This document shows positions 8,421 through 17,062 of a stretch of 64,000 nucleotides of DNA, in pieces. The first letter of the stretch is position 1. Each line of letters opens with the position of its first letter. The notes beneath the pieces are model-generated. The model did no database searches. It saw only the letters and a program-made list of their open reading frames with translations, and had not been told where the DNA came from. The translations under genes were made by a program, and so were the position numbers. Origin of the DNA: G963667675 sp965197565. GTDB lineage: Bacteria; Chloroflexota; Dehalococcoidia; Lucifugimonadales; UBA3495. The stretch lies in assembly GCA_965197565.1 (NCBI GenBank), contig CBDANK010000003.1, positions 62,001 to 126,000 of the forward strand, given 5' to 3'.

Positions 8421-9367
8421 TCAAGACTTGATGAGGTTTTGGTTCCAGCGATGACCGCTCTTGGCCATGCCGTTGAGGATGGTGAGCAGCTTGCGCATAC
8501 AGGCGACGAGCGCCAGTTTCTTGGGTTTGCCGGCGGCCAGCAGCCGTTGGTAGAAGCTGCGGGTCACCGGGTTGTGCCGGCTGGCCACCAAGGCGCCCAT
8601 GTAGAGCACGGCCCGGACTCGGGCCCGCCCTCCGGCCACGGTTCTCCGGCCCCGCATGGTCCCGCGGTCCCGGTTCATCGGGGCCACTCCCACCAAGGCG
8701 GCTATCCGCTTCCGGTCCATGGTGCCCAGTTCCGGCAAGTGGGCCAGCAGCACCAGGGAGAGCTGTTCCCCCACGCCAGGAACGGAGCGCAGCAACTCGT
8801 CCTTCTCCCGCCATGCCGGACTCCGGCGCAGTGTCTGCTGCAGGTCCTCGTCCAAGTCGTCCAGTTCCTGCTCCAGCCACTGGAGGTGAGCCTGGATGCG
8901 TGGAGCAACGGCGCGGCTGGCCGGCCCAAGACGGTTCTTCTCCGCCACCAGCATGGCCACCACCTGGTTGCGCCGGGTGGTCAGGGAATGAAGTTCTCGG
9001 GTGTCCGAATCGGGCAGGGGACGGACCGGCGGACGTACCGCCTCGGCGAAATGGGCCAGAACCTGGGGGTCCAGGGCATCGGTCTTGGCCAGTCGGCCGG
9101 TGGCTTTGGCGAAGTCGCGCACCTGACGGGGATTGACCACCAGCACCGGCAGGGCCGCCGCCGCCAAGGCGCCGGCCAGGGGGAGTTCCAAGCCGCCAGT
9201 GGCCTCCAAGACCACTGCCGAGGGGTGCAGAGACTGCAACTCCGTGCCAGGCCGCTGACCCCGGCCTCGTCGTAAGCGACACTCCAGGCGGCGCCCGAAG
9301 GCCGGAGGGCCACATCCACTCGGTCCTTGGCCACGTCGATGCCTGCGTAGATGGCTTCCTGCTGCAT
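8421..9367 (-). pseudogene. IS110 family transposase, frameshifted
   Basis: The N-terminal RuvC-like DEDD domain starts at the ATG at 9367 (IYAGIDVAKDRVDVAL). Near 9240-9260 the family sequence moves to another frame (LQSLHPSAVVLEATGG, NPRQVRDFAKATGRL, KTDALDPQVLA), which stays open to 8421 and includes the C-terminal Transposase_20 domain (SVPGVGEQLSLVLLAHLPEL; AALVGVAPMNRDRG). So one indel splits an otherwise full-length gene. A programmed shift is possible but is not usual in IS110 elements. No inverted termini are visible, as expected for this family. Confidence 0.85.
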
Positions 9368-9774
9368 ATTCCCTCCCGGTCAAGGGTTGGCCCGTTCTTG
9401 CAAAATGCGGGCTTGTCAGCCCAAGCAACTGTCCGGGCTCTTTGGGGAAAGGCGCGGCGACCATGCTTTCAGACGGCCTGCCATGACCAAGACCCTACCG
9501 GTCTGCCGCACCCTGAATCACTCCTCACCGGAGATTTTCCGCACCAACCTCAAGATACAAGACACTGCGATGTTGAAAAAGCGGAGTTTGTTGACGAAAA
9601 CCAGGAGTATCACTATACTCCGTTCTCATTCAGGTTGGCGCCCTTTTGGGCGCGGCCGATTCGATAGGGGAGTTCCCGCTAAGGTGGGTGCATCTGACCC
9701 TGGGATGCCGAAAGCGCAATGTGCGGTGACGGGTGAATGCTGTTGGAACCAAATAGGCGAGAGGAGGCATACTC
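9368..9774. other. intergenic region between IS110 transposase and formaldehyde dehydrogenase-like gene
   Basis: About 400 bases without a supported gene. The part next to the transposase start is where IS110-subgroup elements encode their bridge RNA; I cannot confirm the fold. A perfect small hairpin (GCGCCC-TTTT-GGGCGC, about 9639-9654) is present. The last ~60 bases are the leader of the next gene, with a GAGAGGAGG ribosome site. Confidence 0.4.
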
Positions 9775-10926
9775 ATGAGAGCCGTTGTGTATAAAGAGCC
9801 GTTCAGAGTGGCTGTCGAGAACGCACCCGACCCCGCAGTTAAACACCCGAACGATGCCATCGTAAGGATCACATCGTCATGTATCTGCGGCTCCGACCTG
9901 CACATGTACGAGGGTCGCACAGCGGCAGAGCCGGGGATCGTGTTCGGCCATGAAAACATGGGCATCATCCAGGAAGTGGGACCTGCGGTAACGGAGCGCA
10001 AGGTCGGCGACCGGGTAGTTATGCCCTTCAACGTCGCTTGCGGGTTCTGCAAAAATTGCCTTGGCGGCTTCACAGGATTCTGCACCACGGTTAACCCAGG
10101 ATTTGCAGGAGGAGCCTATGGCTATGTCGCGATGGGGCCATGGGTTGGCGGCCAGGCAGAATACCTCCAGGTCCCTTATGCAGACTTCAACTGTCTGCCC
10201 CTCCCCCAAGGAACAGAGCACGAAGCAGACTTTGCTATGCTGGCCGACATCTTCCCCACGGGCTACCACGGTGCGGAGCTGGCCGGTGTAAGACCGGGCG
10301 AGAGCGCGGCCGTATTTGGGGCGGGCCCGGTTGGCCTCATGGCAACCTACAGCTGTCTGATCAGGGGCGCTGCTCAGGTGTTCTCCGTTGATCACGTCCA
10401 GGAACGTCTGGACAAAGCCAAGGAGATCGGTGCGATACCGATCAACTACGATGAAGGCGACCCGGTCAAGCAAATCAAGGACTTGCGCAACGGTAACGGG
10501 GTCGACAAGGGAATCGACGCGGTCGGTTACCAGGCGACCAGGGCGGGTTCCTCCGCCGTCGGCGGAGAGCAGGACGAGGTCCCCAATATCGTACTCAACC
10601 AGTTGATAGAGGTGGTCAACCCCACCGGCGCTCTGGGGATCCCGGGGCTATACGTTCCCTCGGACCCCGGCGGGGTAGACGAGAACTCAAAGCGCGGCGC
10701 TCTATCGATTAACTTCGGCAGGCTGTTCGAGAAGGGCCTTCGCTTGGGCACCGGTCAATGCAACGTCAAGCAATATAACGCCTACTTGCGTGACCTGATC
10801 ATCGCCGGTAGGGCCAAACCCAGCTTTGTGGTGTCCCACCAGGTGCCTCTGGAACAAGCACCCGAGGCATACACAAAGTTCGACCGGCGCGAGGACGGAT
10901 ATACAAAGGTCATCTTGCAACCGTAA
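9775..10926 (+). CDS. zinc-dependent alcohol dehydrogenase, glutathione-independent formaldehyde dehydrogenase-like
   Basis: A medium-chain dehydrogenase of 383 residues. Catalytic zinc ligands include C38 (CICGSD) and H59-E60 (FGHEN); structural zinc cysteines are at 89, 92, 95 and 103. The NAD loop AVFGAGPVGLMA is near 179. The insert between the zinc domain and Rossmann fold, and the pattern DAVGYQA, match the Pseudomonas FdhA-type subgroup that oxidises formaldehyde without glutathione. The substrate is inferred from family only. A strong GAGAGGAGG ribosome site precedes the ATG, and the GlcG-like gene follows after 58 bases. Confidence 0.88.
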   Translation: MRAVVYKEPFRVAVENAPDPAVKHPNDAIVRITSSCICGSDLHMYEGRTAAEPGIVFGHENMGIIQEVGPAVTERKVGDRVVMPFNVACGFCKNCLGGFTGFCTTVNPGFAGGAYGYVAMGPWVGGQAEYLQVPYADFNCLPLPQGTEHEADFAMLADIFPTGYHGAELAGVRPGESAAVFGAGPVGLMATYSCLIRGAAQVFSVDHVQERLDKAKEIGAIPINYDEGDPVKQIKDLRNGNGVDKGIDAVGYQATRAGSSAVGGEQDEVPNIVLNQLIEVVNPTGALGIPGLYVPSDPGGVDENSKRGALSINFGRLFEKGLRLGTGQCNVKQYNAYLRDLIIAGRAKPSFVVSHQVPLEQAPEAYTKFDRREDGYTKVILQP

Positions 10927-10984
10927 ACAATGCTGGCGGCAGGGTAGGAAGCCAAGCAAAGGATCAAAAAAGTAGAGGTGAAAC

Positions 10985-11389
10985 ATGGCTGACATCACTT
11001 TGGCTCAAGCCCAACAAGCGGTTGACGCAGCTCTTGACAAGTCCAGAGAAATGGGCGTGAAAATGGACATCGCGGTGGTGGATGCAGGCGCCAACCTGAA
11101 GGCGTTTGCCCGAATGGACGGGGCTTGGCTGGGCTCCATAGACATCGCTCAGAAGAAGGCCCGGACGGCACGCTGGTTTGACATGCCCACCGGTAACATT
11201 GGAGGCCTCTCCCAACCAGGCGGCCCCCTGTATAACATCGAGCACTCGAATAACGGCCTGATTACTTTCCCCGGCGGCCTGCCACTGACAAACAGCGACG
11301 GAGAGGTCATCGGCGCAATCGGGGTGTCCGGGAGCACCGTTGAGGATGACCACGCGGTGGCGTCGGCCGGAGCCGCCGTAGTTTCCTAA
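10985..11389 (+). CDS. GlcG/HbpS family heme-binding-like protein
   Basis: A 134-residue protein of the GlcG/HbpS (DUF336) fold. Typical segments are DIAVVDAGANLKAFARMDGA near residues 29-48, the KKARTA helix, GGLPL, and GAIGVSGSTVEDDHAVA near the C-terminus. Some members bind heme or cobalamin, others occur beside oxidoreductases with no known ligand. It has no signal peptide, so it is cytoplasmic. An AGAGGTGAA ribosome site precedes the ATG. It lies 58 bases after the dehydrogenase and 208 before the CoxS gene. Confidence 0.85.
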   Translation: MADITLAQAQQAVDAALDKSREMGVKMDIAVVDAGANLKAFARMDGAWLGSIDIAQKKARTARWFDMPTGNIGGLSQPGGPLYNIEHSNNGLITFPGGLPLTNSDGEVIGAIGVSGSTVEDDHAVASAGAAVVS

Positions 11390-11429
11390 TCCTGGCAAGA
11401 CCAGGAATCGAGGAGAGATGATCCAGTAG

Positions 11430-11464
11430 GACCCGGCCCCCGAATGCGGTGCCTGGGTCTTTTG
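11430..11464 (+). terminator. putative rho-independent terminator
   Basis: GACCC-GGC pairs with GCC-T-GGGTC (one-base bulge), and the right arm runs directly into TTTT at 11460-11463. It lies 40 bases after the GlcG-like stop and before the CoxS leader, so it probably ends the dehydrogenase/GlcG transcript. Confidence 0.5.
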
Positions 11465-11597
11465 CGCGTGGGACCTTCTCCAACTTTGTCTTGGTTTCTA
11501 TCTTGCTATACTGGTATACTCCGGTGCATTCAAGGCCGCATAATAGTTGAGAAGCTCCGGTGTAAATTCAGCTATAATTCCAGCCGTAGGGGGAGAT

Positions 11598-12071
11598 ATG
11601 GCAAAGATTCCGATTCAAATGACTGTTAACGGACAGGTCCGGCGGGCCGATGTCGATGCCCGCTTGCTCTTGGTCCACTATCTGCGGGAAGACCTGGGAC
11701 TGACCGGCACCAAGATAGGTTGCGACACCAGCCAGTGCGGCGCTTGCGTGGTAAGCATGAACGGGGCCGCAGTCAAGTCCTGCACCTGCTTGGCAGTGCA
11801 GGCCGACGGCGCCGAGATCACCACCATTGAGGGCCTCGCCGCAGACGGCAACCTCCATCCCCTCCAGGAAGCTTTCTGGAACAACCACGGCCTGCAGTGC
11901 GGCTACTGTACCTCCGGGATGATTATGGCTTCGGTGGAGCTGCTGCAACGCAATCCCCATCCCACAGCCGAGCAGGTGCGCGAAGGTCTGGAAGGCAACA
12001 TCTGCCGGTGCACCGGGTATCACAACATCGTCAAGGCGGTGCTGGCGGCTGCTGAAGCAACGGGAGGTTAG
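11598..12071 (+). CDS. (2Fe-2S)-binding small subunit, xanthine dehydrogenase/CoxS type
   Basis: Iron-sulfur subunit of a molybdenum hydroxylase. The N-terminal plant-type cluster site has CDTSQCGACVV and a later CTC; the C-terminal helical cluster has CGYCTSGM and CRCTGYHNI, so both 2Fe-2S sites are complete. The ATG at 11598 follows GGGGGAGA closely; an open frame back to 11547 has no comparable site. The large subunit begins 2 bases after the stop. Gene order small-large-medium is the one typical of form II CoxL-like operons. Confidence 0.92.
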   Translation: MAKIPIQMTVNGQVRRADVDARLLLVHYLREDLGLTGTKIGCDTSQCGACVVSMNGAAVKSCTCLAVQADGAEITTIEGLAADGNLHPLQEAFWNNHGLQCGYCTSGMIMASVELLQRNPHPTAEQVREGLEGNICRCTGYHNIVKAVLAAAEATGG

Positions 12072-12073
12072 CA

Positions 12074-14416
12074 ATGACGAGTAGAATTTTTGGCTCCGGG
12101 ATTCGTAGAAGGGAAGACCCCCGCTTGATCACCGGCCAGGCCACCTATACTGATGACATCAAGCTGCCCGGCACGGTCCATGCCGCTATTAAGCGCAGCA
12201 TCCACGCTCACGCCAAGATCAAAAGTGTGGACACCGCCGCCGCCGCCGCCGCGCCAGGCGTGGTGGCAGTATATACCGGCACCGACACCGACGGCGTGCT
12301 CAACCCCATACCGTGTGCCTGGGTGATTCCCGACTCGGATGTTAAACAAGTGCCCCACCCGGCCATCGCCAAGGACATGGTGCGGTACGTGGGCGATGCG
12401 GTGGCGGTGGTGATAGCCGAGGACCGCTACCAAGCGGAAGACGCGTTGGACTTGATCGAGGTGGACTACGAGCCGCTGCCGGTTGTTGTTAACCCGGAAG
12501 CGGCGTTTCAAGCCGGCGCTCCCCAACTGCACGAAGACGCTCCCAACAACCAGGCATTCCACTGGGTGGCCACCGGCGGCGATCCCGATGCCGCTTTTGA
12601 ATCTGCGGAAGTAGTGGTCAGGGATACGATCATCCAACAAAAGCTTATCCCCAACACCATGGAGCCTCGCGCCGCTCTTGCCTCCTGGGTGGCTCCTACC
12701 GGTGAACTGACCCTGTGGAGCAGCAGCCAGAACCCGCACATTTGCCGGTTCGTAACCTCCTTGGTTACCGGAGTGGGCGAGCACAAAATCCGGGTGATCG
12801 CGCCCGAGGTTGGCGGAGGCTTCGGCAGCAAGACGCCTATCTACGCCGATGAAATGATTGCTGTCTTCTGCTCCATGAGGCTGGGCCGTCCGGTCAAGTG
12901 GACTGAGACCCGCTCCGAGAATTACCAAGCCACTCTCCACGGGCGGGACCACGTGGAACACGTGGAGCTGGCGGCAACCAGGGAAGGCAAGGTTACCGGC
13001 ATCCGCTCGGTGGTCTACGCCGGCATGGGCGCCTACCTTTCCACGGCGGCCACCGGCATCCCGACGATACTTCACGGGCTAATGTACTGCGGCCCTTACG
13101 ATATCGCCAACGCTAAAGCCGATGTATACGGGACCTTCACCAACACCACGCCGGTGGACCTCTACCGCGGCGCCGGCCGGCCGGAAGCAACTTTCTTGGT
13201 GGAGCGCATGATCAACCTGCTGGCCGACAAGTTGGAGTTGGACCCGGTGGAGGTGCGCCGCCGCAACCTGATTCCCAAGTTTGAAGATGGGCACGACGTG
13301 GCCATGGGCATAACTTACGACAGCGGCGATTACCCCTTGGCTCTGGACACCGTGCTGGACCACGTCGACTACCTGCAACTGCGTCAAGAGCAGGCCCGGT
13401 TGCGGGAGAACAAGCAGTACATGGGTATCGGCGTAACCACTTATTGCGAAATCTGCGGTATCGGTCCCTCCCAAGTAGCCGGGGCCGTTGGCTTCGGCGG
13501 CGGTCTGTGGGAGAGCGCAACCATCCGGTTCTCCCCGACAGGGAAGGTTAGCGTGTACGTGGGCACCTCGCCCCACGGCCAAGGGGAAGAGACCACTTTC
13601 GCCCAGATCTTGTCCGACGAGCTGGGGGTGGACGTTGACGACATCGACGTGATTCACGGCGACACCGCCAACACTCCCATGGGTTGGGGCACCTACGGCA
13701 GCCGCACTACCGTGATTGGCGGGGCCGCGGTGCTGCTGAGCTCCCGCAAGCTAAAGGAAAAGGGCCGGACTCTGGCCGCCCACTTGCTGGAGGCCGCCGA
13801 GGAGGATATTGAGTACGAGGACGGCAAGTTCTTCGTGCGGGGGTCTCCCGACCAGAGCAGGACTATCCAGGACGTCGCTCTAATGGCCAGCGTGGCTTGG
13901 AATATGCCCGAGGGCATGGAACCCGGTTTCGAGGCAACCACCTTCTATGACACACCCAACTTCACTTTCCCCTTCGGGGCCCACGTTGCGGTGGTGATGG
14001 TCGATCCAGACAATGGCCACATTGAGTTGCAAAGGTATGTGGCAGTGGATGACTGCGGGCTTCAGATCAACCCGATGATCGTCGAGGGCCAAGTGCACGG
14101 CGGCGTGGTCCAAGGGGCCGGTCAGGCTCTCTGGGAAGGAGCGGTTTACGATGACAACGGACAGTTGTTGACCGGCTCCATGATGGACTACGCTCTACCC
14201 AGGGCCAACATGGTGCCCGATATAGAAACCCTGTTCACCGTCACGCCGTCGCCCCACAACCCGCTGGGGGTCAAAGGCATCGGCGAAACCGGCACCATCG
14301 CTTCCACGCCGACTATTTACAATGCGGTGATCGACGCTCTTAAGCCCTTGGGCGTCACCAGATTGGAAATGCCGCTTACGCCGGAACGGGTGTGGCAGGC
14401 TATCCATCAGCAGTAG
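12074..14416 (+). CDS. molybdopterin-binding large subunit, form II CoxL-like aldehyde/xanthine oxidoreductase
   Basis: A 780-residue molybdenum cofactor subunit. It has the family start FGSGIRRREDPRLITGQATY, the GGGFGSKTPIY loop, and the C-terminal KGIGETGTIA with the catalytic glutamate. The active-site loop reads YRGAGR rather than the CSFR-type loop of true (form I) CO dehydrogenases, so the substrate is more likely an aldehyde, purine or other heterocycle than CO. It is intact and of normal length. No maturation gene of the coxDEF type is in this window. Confidence 0.92.
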   Translation: MTSRIFGSGIRRREDPRLITGQATYTDDIKLPGTVHAAIKRSIHAHAKIKSVDTAAAAAAPGVVAVYTGTDTDGVLNPIPCAWVIPDSDVKQVPHPAIAKDMVRYVGDAVAVVIAEDRYQAEDALDLIEVDYEPLPVVVNPEAAFQAGAPQLHEDAPNNQAFHWVATGGDPDAAFESAEVVVRDTIIQQKLIPNTMEPRAALASWVAPTGELTLWSSSQNPHICRFVTSLVTGVGEHKIRVIAPEVGGGFGSKTPIYADEMIAVFCSMRLGRPVKWTETRSENYQATLHGRDHVEHVELAATREGKVTGIRSVVYAGMGAYLSTAATGIPTILHGLMYCGPYDIANAKADVYGTFTNTTPVDLYRGAGRPEATFLVERMINLLADKLELDPVEVRRRNLIPKFEDGHDVAMGITYDSGDYPLALDTVLDHVDYLQLRQEQARLRENKQYMGIGVTTYCEICGIGPSQVAGAVGFGGGLWESATIRFSPTGKVSVYVGTSPHGQGEETTFAQILSDELGVDVDDIDVIHGDTANTPMGWGTYGSRTTVIGGAAVLLSSRKLKEKGRTLAAHLLEAAEEDIEYEDGKFFVRGSPDQSRTIQDVALMASVAWNMPEGMEPGFEATTFYDTPNFTFPFGAHVAVVMVDPDNGHIELQRYVAVDDCGLQINPMIVEGQVHGGVVQGAGQALWEGAVYDDNGQLLTGSMMDYALPRANMVPDIETLFTVTPSPHNPLGVKGIGETGTIASTPTIYNAVIDALKPLGVTRLEMPLTPERVWQAIHQQ

Positions 14417-14427
14417 AGGGAAAAACC

Positions 14428-15306
14428 ATGTTCGCGAAAGAATTCGAGTATCATAGGGCCACCTCGGTGGACCAAGCCGTACAACTGTTGAATGCCAACC
14501 AGGACGCCAAACTGCTGGCCGGAGGCCATAGCCTGATTCCCCTCATGAAGCTTCGGCAAGCCACTCCGGCCGCGGTGGTTGACATCGGCGGAATCGACGA
14601 ACTCCGGGGCATCACGGTCAGCGACGGCGTCATCCGCATCGGGGCTCTGACCACCCACCGGGCGATAGAGACATCATCCGAGGTGCAAGAAGCCTGTGGG
14701 ATGATGGTCGAAGTGGCCGGCGGTATCGGAGACCCCCAGGTGAGGAACCGGGGCACTATCGGCGGCAACGTGTCCCACGCCGACCCGGGGTCCGACTGGC
14801 CCACGGTGCTGACCGCACTCAACGCCAGCTTCGTTATTCAGGGCCCGGCCCAAGGGGGGTCGCGCAGGGTGCCCGCGGCGGAGTTCTTTACCGGCCTCTT
14901 GACTACGGTCCTAGCGGAGAACGAGATATTGACCGCCGTTGAAGTACCCCAGTTGGGAGCAAACCAGCACGCCGAATACGCCAAGATGGCCCATCCGGCA
15001 ACCTCTTTCGCTGTCGTCGGAGCGGCGGTGATAGTAACCGTCGACGATGGCCGTTGCACAGCGGCCAGTGTGGTCGTCGGTGGCTTGGTCCCGGCGCCGC
15101 TGCGGGCCGGGTCGGTGGAAAACGCTCTGGTGGGCCAGGAACTGACTTCAGATACCATTGCCGCGGCGGCGGAGAGGGTATCCGTCGACCTGGGCAGCAA
15201 CGTTACCGGCGATAGTGTTTTCGCTTCGGCGAACTACCGCCGGGCCGTGGTGGCGGTGGAGGTCAAACACGCCCTGAACCACGCTATGGGGCTGGCCCAC
15301 GACTAG
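14428..15306 (+). CDS. FAD-binding medium subunit, CoxM/XdhB type
   Basis: FAD subunit of the same molybdenum hydroxylase. The flavin sites AGGHSLIPLMKLR (about 33-45) and TIGGNVSHADPGSDWP (about 109-124) are present, followed by the CO dehydrogenase flavoprotein C-terminal domain. The ATG at 14428 is 11 bases after the large-subunit stop, behind GAGGGAAAAA. With the two preceding genes it completes a three-subunit enzyme that would pass electrons Mo to 2Fe-2S to FAD. The final acceptor is unknown. Confidence 0.91.
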   Translation: MFAKEFEYHRATSVDQAVQLLNANQDAKLLAGGHSLIPLMKLRQATPAAVVDIGGIDELRGITVSDGVIRIGALTTHRAIETSSEVQEACGMMVEVAGGIGDPQVRNRGTIGGNVSHADPGSDWPTVLTALNASFVIQGPAQGGSRRVPAAEFFTGLLTTVLAENEILTAVEVPQLGANQHAEYAKMAHPATSFAVVGAAVIVTVDDGRCTAASVVVGGLVPAPLRAGSVENALVGQELTSDTIAAAAERVSVDLGSNVTGDSVFASANYRRAVVAVEVKHALNHAMGLAHD

Positions 15307-15317
15307 AGAGTCCTTCC

Positions 15318-16130
15318 TTGAAAATTCTGCTGACTAACGACGACGGAATTAGCGCCCCGGGGTTGTGGGCGGCTGCCGACGCGCTGCGCCAAGCGGGAGA
15401 GGTGTTTGTTGTGGCTCCGGACAAAGAGCAGAGCGGCGTGGGCGCTGCCCTTACTCTTCATTCATCGGTCCGCGTCACCGCAGAGCCGGTAGAGTCCAAA
15501 TTGAGCGGTGACGGCAACGGTCTTTACCCCGTCACGGCATACTCGGTAGAAGGGACACCGGGCGATAGCTGTATTCTAGGGCTGGAAAGCTTGGTCGGTG
15601 GAGTGGACTTGGTAGTGTCCGGGATAAACGCCGGGTCGAACCTGGGCTGGGACGTGATGGTGTCGGGCACAGTGGGAGGAGCGATTCAGGGTTATGTCCG
15701 GGGTTACCCCACCATTGCCATATCGGTGGGAGCGGTTATCAACCCTCAGTTTGACGGCGCCAGCCGCCTGCTCCGGATGCTGGCTCAACGGCTGGGTGAC
15801 AGCCCTCTCAACTCAAGCTGCTTTTTGAATGTCAACGTCCCCAGCATGGCCTTGGACCGTATCGGCGGCCTGAGAGTTACTCAGATGGGAGGCCGTTCCT
15901 ATGGGGAATCGGTGCGGGAGGAGGGCGTCGGCGAAGACAAGCGTTATCGGATATCTCGAAATCGGCCTATGTTTGGGCAGCCCATCGACGGCACCGACAT
16001 CTGGGCGTTGAAGAACAATTATATTTCCATTTCGCCGTTACAAATCAGCCTGGGCCATCAAGAGCAGGCGCCGGAGATTGAGGACCTGCTGCAGGGCATT
16101 TCGGACCAACTGCTGGACCGCCGGGAGTGA
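15318..16130 (+). CDS. surE: 5'/3'-nucleotidase SurE
   Basis: Survival protein E, a metal-dependent nucleoside monophosphate phosphatase. LLTNDDGISAPGL at residues 3-15 holds the metal-binding Asp-Asp; SGINAGSNLG and GTVGGA follow at the expected places. The 270-residue length is normal. It uses a TTG start 11 bases after the CoxM stop, so it may be read on the same transcript by position rather than function. The methylase gene follows after 35 bases. Confidence 0.92.
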   Translation: MKILLTNDDGISAPGLWAAADALRQAGEVFVVAPDKEQSGVGAALTLHSSVRVTAEPVESKLSGDGNGLYPVTAYSVEGTPGDSCILGLESLVGGVDLVVSGINAGSNLGWDVMVSGTVGGAIQGYVRGYPTIAISVGAVINPQFDGASRLLRMLAQRLGDSPLNSSCFLNVNVPSMALDRIGGLRVTQMGGRSYGESVREEGVGEDKRYRISRNRPMFGQPIDGTDIWALKNNYISISPLQISLGHQEQAPEIEDLLQGISDQLLDRRE

Positions 16131-16165
16131 GCAGCCAAATGAGTAGTCGACGGGAGGGGAAGCCG

Positions 16166-17059
16166 GTGAATTCAATCACAGCAAGGCGATACCTTTCGCC
16201 GATCTACTATGCCGAAAATGGGGATATAAAACCCTCAAATGTTACCGTCATACCACCAGCTACACGGCGGCGGATTGTATTTGGCTGGTATGGAGGGAAA
16301 TTCAATCACCTTGATTGGTTACTGCCATTATTGCCAACGGCGCATCATTACTGCGAGCCATTTGCCGGCTCCGCGGCAGTACTACTCAACCGGCACCCTT
16401 CTCCCGTAGAGACTTATAACGACATAGATGGTGAAGTAGTAACCTTCTTCCGAGTGTTACGAGATGCCTCTGAGTCACTCATACGGGCAATAACGCTGAC
16501 CCCTTTTTCCAGAACAGAATTATTTCTGGCTCTCCATGGCAAAACCGATGGCATTACGGACCTAGAAAAAGCGAGGCGCTTTTACATTCGAGCTAGACAA
16601 GCTAGAACGGGTCTCGCTCAAACTGCGACGTTAGGCCGGTGGGCTAACTGTAAAGGCACGAGCCGTGCTGGTATGTCAGGAGTAATCTCACGGTGGCTAG
16701 GCGGCACCGAAGCTCTCCAGACCATAGCAGAGCGACTGTTGCGCGTCCAAATCGAAAATCGCCCCGCAATAGATACAATACGCTTATACGATGACCCGAC
16801 TACGCTGTTTTACTGCGACCCACCATATCTTCACAGCACCAGGGGAGATAGCCATGCTTATGGCTTCGAAATGGACGAGCAAGAACATCGGCAGCTCGCT
16901 GAGTACTTGAATCGGTGCGTTGCGAAAGTAGCCGTGTCGGGCTACCGTTGTGCTCTTAACGATGAACTTTATGCCAACTGGCGGCGGTTTGATAGTGCAG
17001 TCAAGCAAACCCACTCCATCAAGAAACCACGCCAGGAGTCTCTGTGGATGAACTACTAG
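16166..17059 (+). CDS. DNA adenine methylase, D12 class (type II modification enzyme)
   Basis: N6-adenine methyltransferase. The motifs are in D12 order: FGWYGGKF (SAM contact), EPFAGSAAVLLN (motif I), and the catalytic CDPPYL (motif IV, DPPY). The GTG at 16166 is preferred because GGGAGGGG lies 6 bases upstream; the open frame also extends back to 16127, overlapping surE. The nuclease gene begins 3 bases after the stop, making a compact type II restriction-modification pair in which this enzyme protects host DNA. GC content looks lower than in surE, suggesting acquisition. Confidence 0.88.
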   Translation: MNSITARRYLSPIYYAENGDIKPSNVTVIPPATRRRIVFGWYGGKFNHLDWLLPLLPTAHHYCEPFAGSAAVLLNRHPSPVETYNDIDGEVVTFFRVLRDASESLIRAITLTPFSRTELFLALHGKTDGITDLEKARRFYIRARQARTGLAQTATLGRWANCKGTSRAGMSGVISRWLGGTEALQTIAERLLRVQIENRPAIDTIRLYDDPTTLFYCDPPYLHSTRGDSHAYGFEMDEQEHRQLAEYLNRCVAKVAVSGYRCALNDELYANWRRFDSAVKQTHSIKKPRQESLWMNY

Positions 17060-17062
17060 CCC

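Noticed and set aside
8421..9464. Single intact 347-codon IS110 transposase
   Set aside because: The first part of that frame does not match the family; the true N-terminus (IYAGIDVAKDR) is in another frame, so the gene is split.
12074..14416. Calling the molybdenum enzyme an aerobic CO dehydrogenase
   Set aside because: The active-site loop is YRGAGR, not the CSFR-type loop needed for the Cu-Mo CO site.
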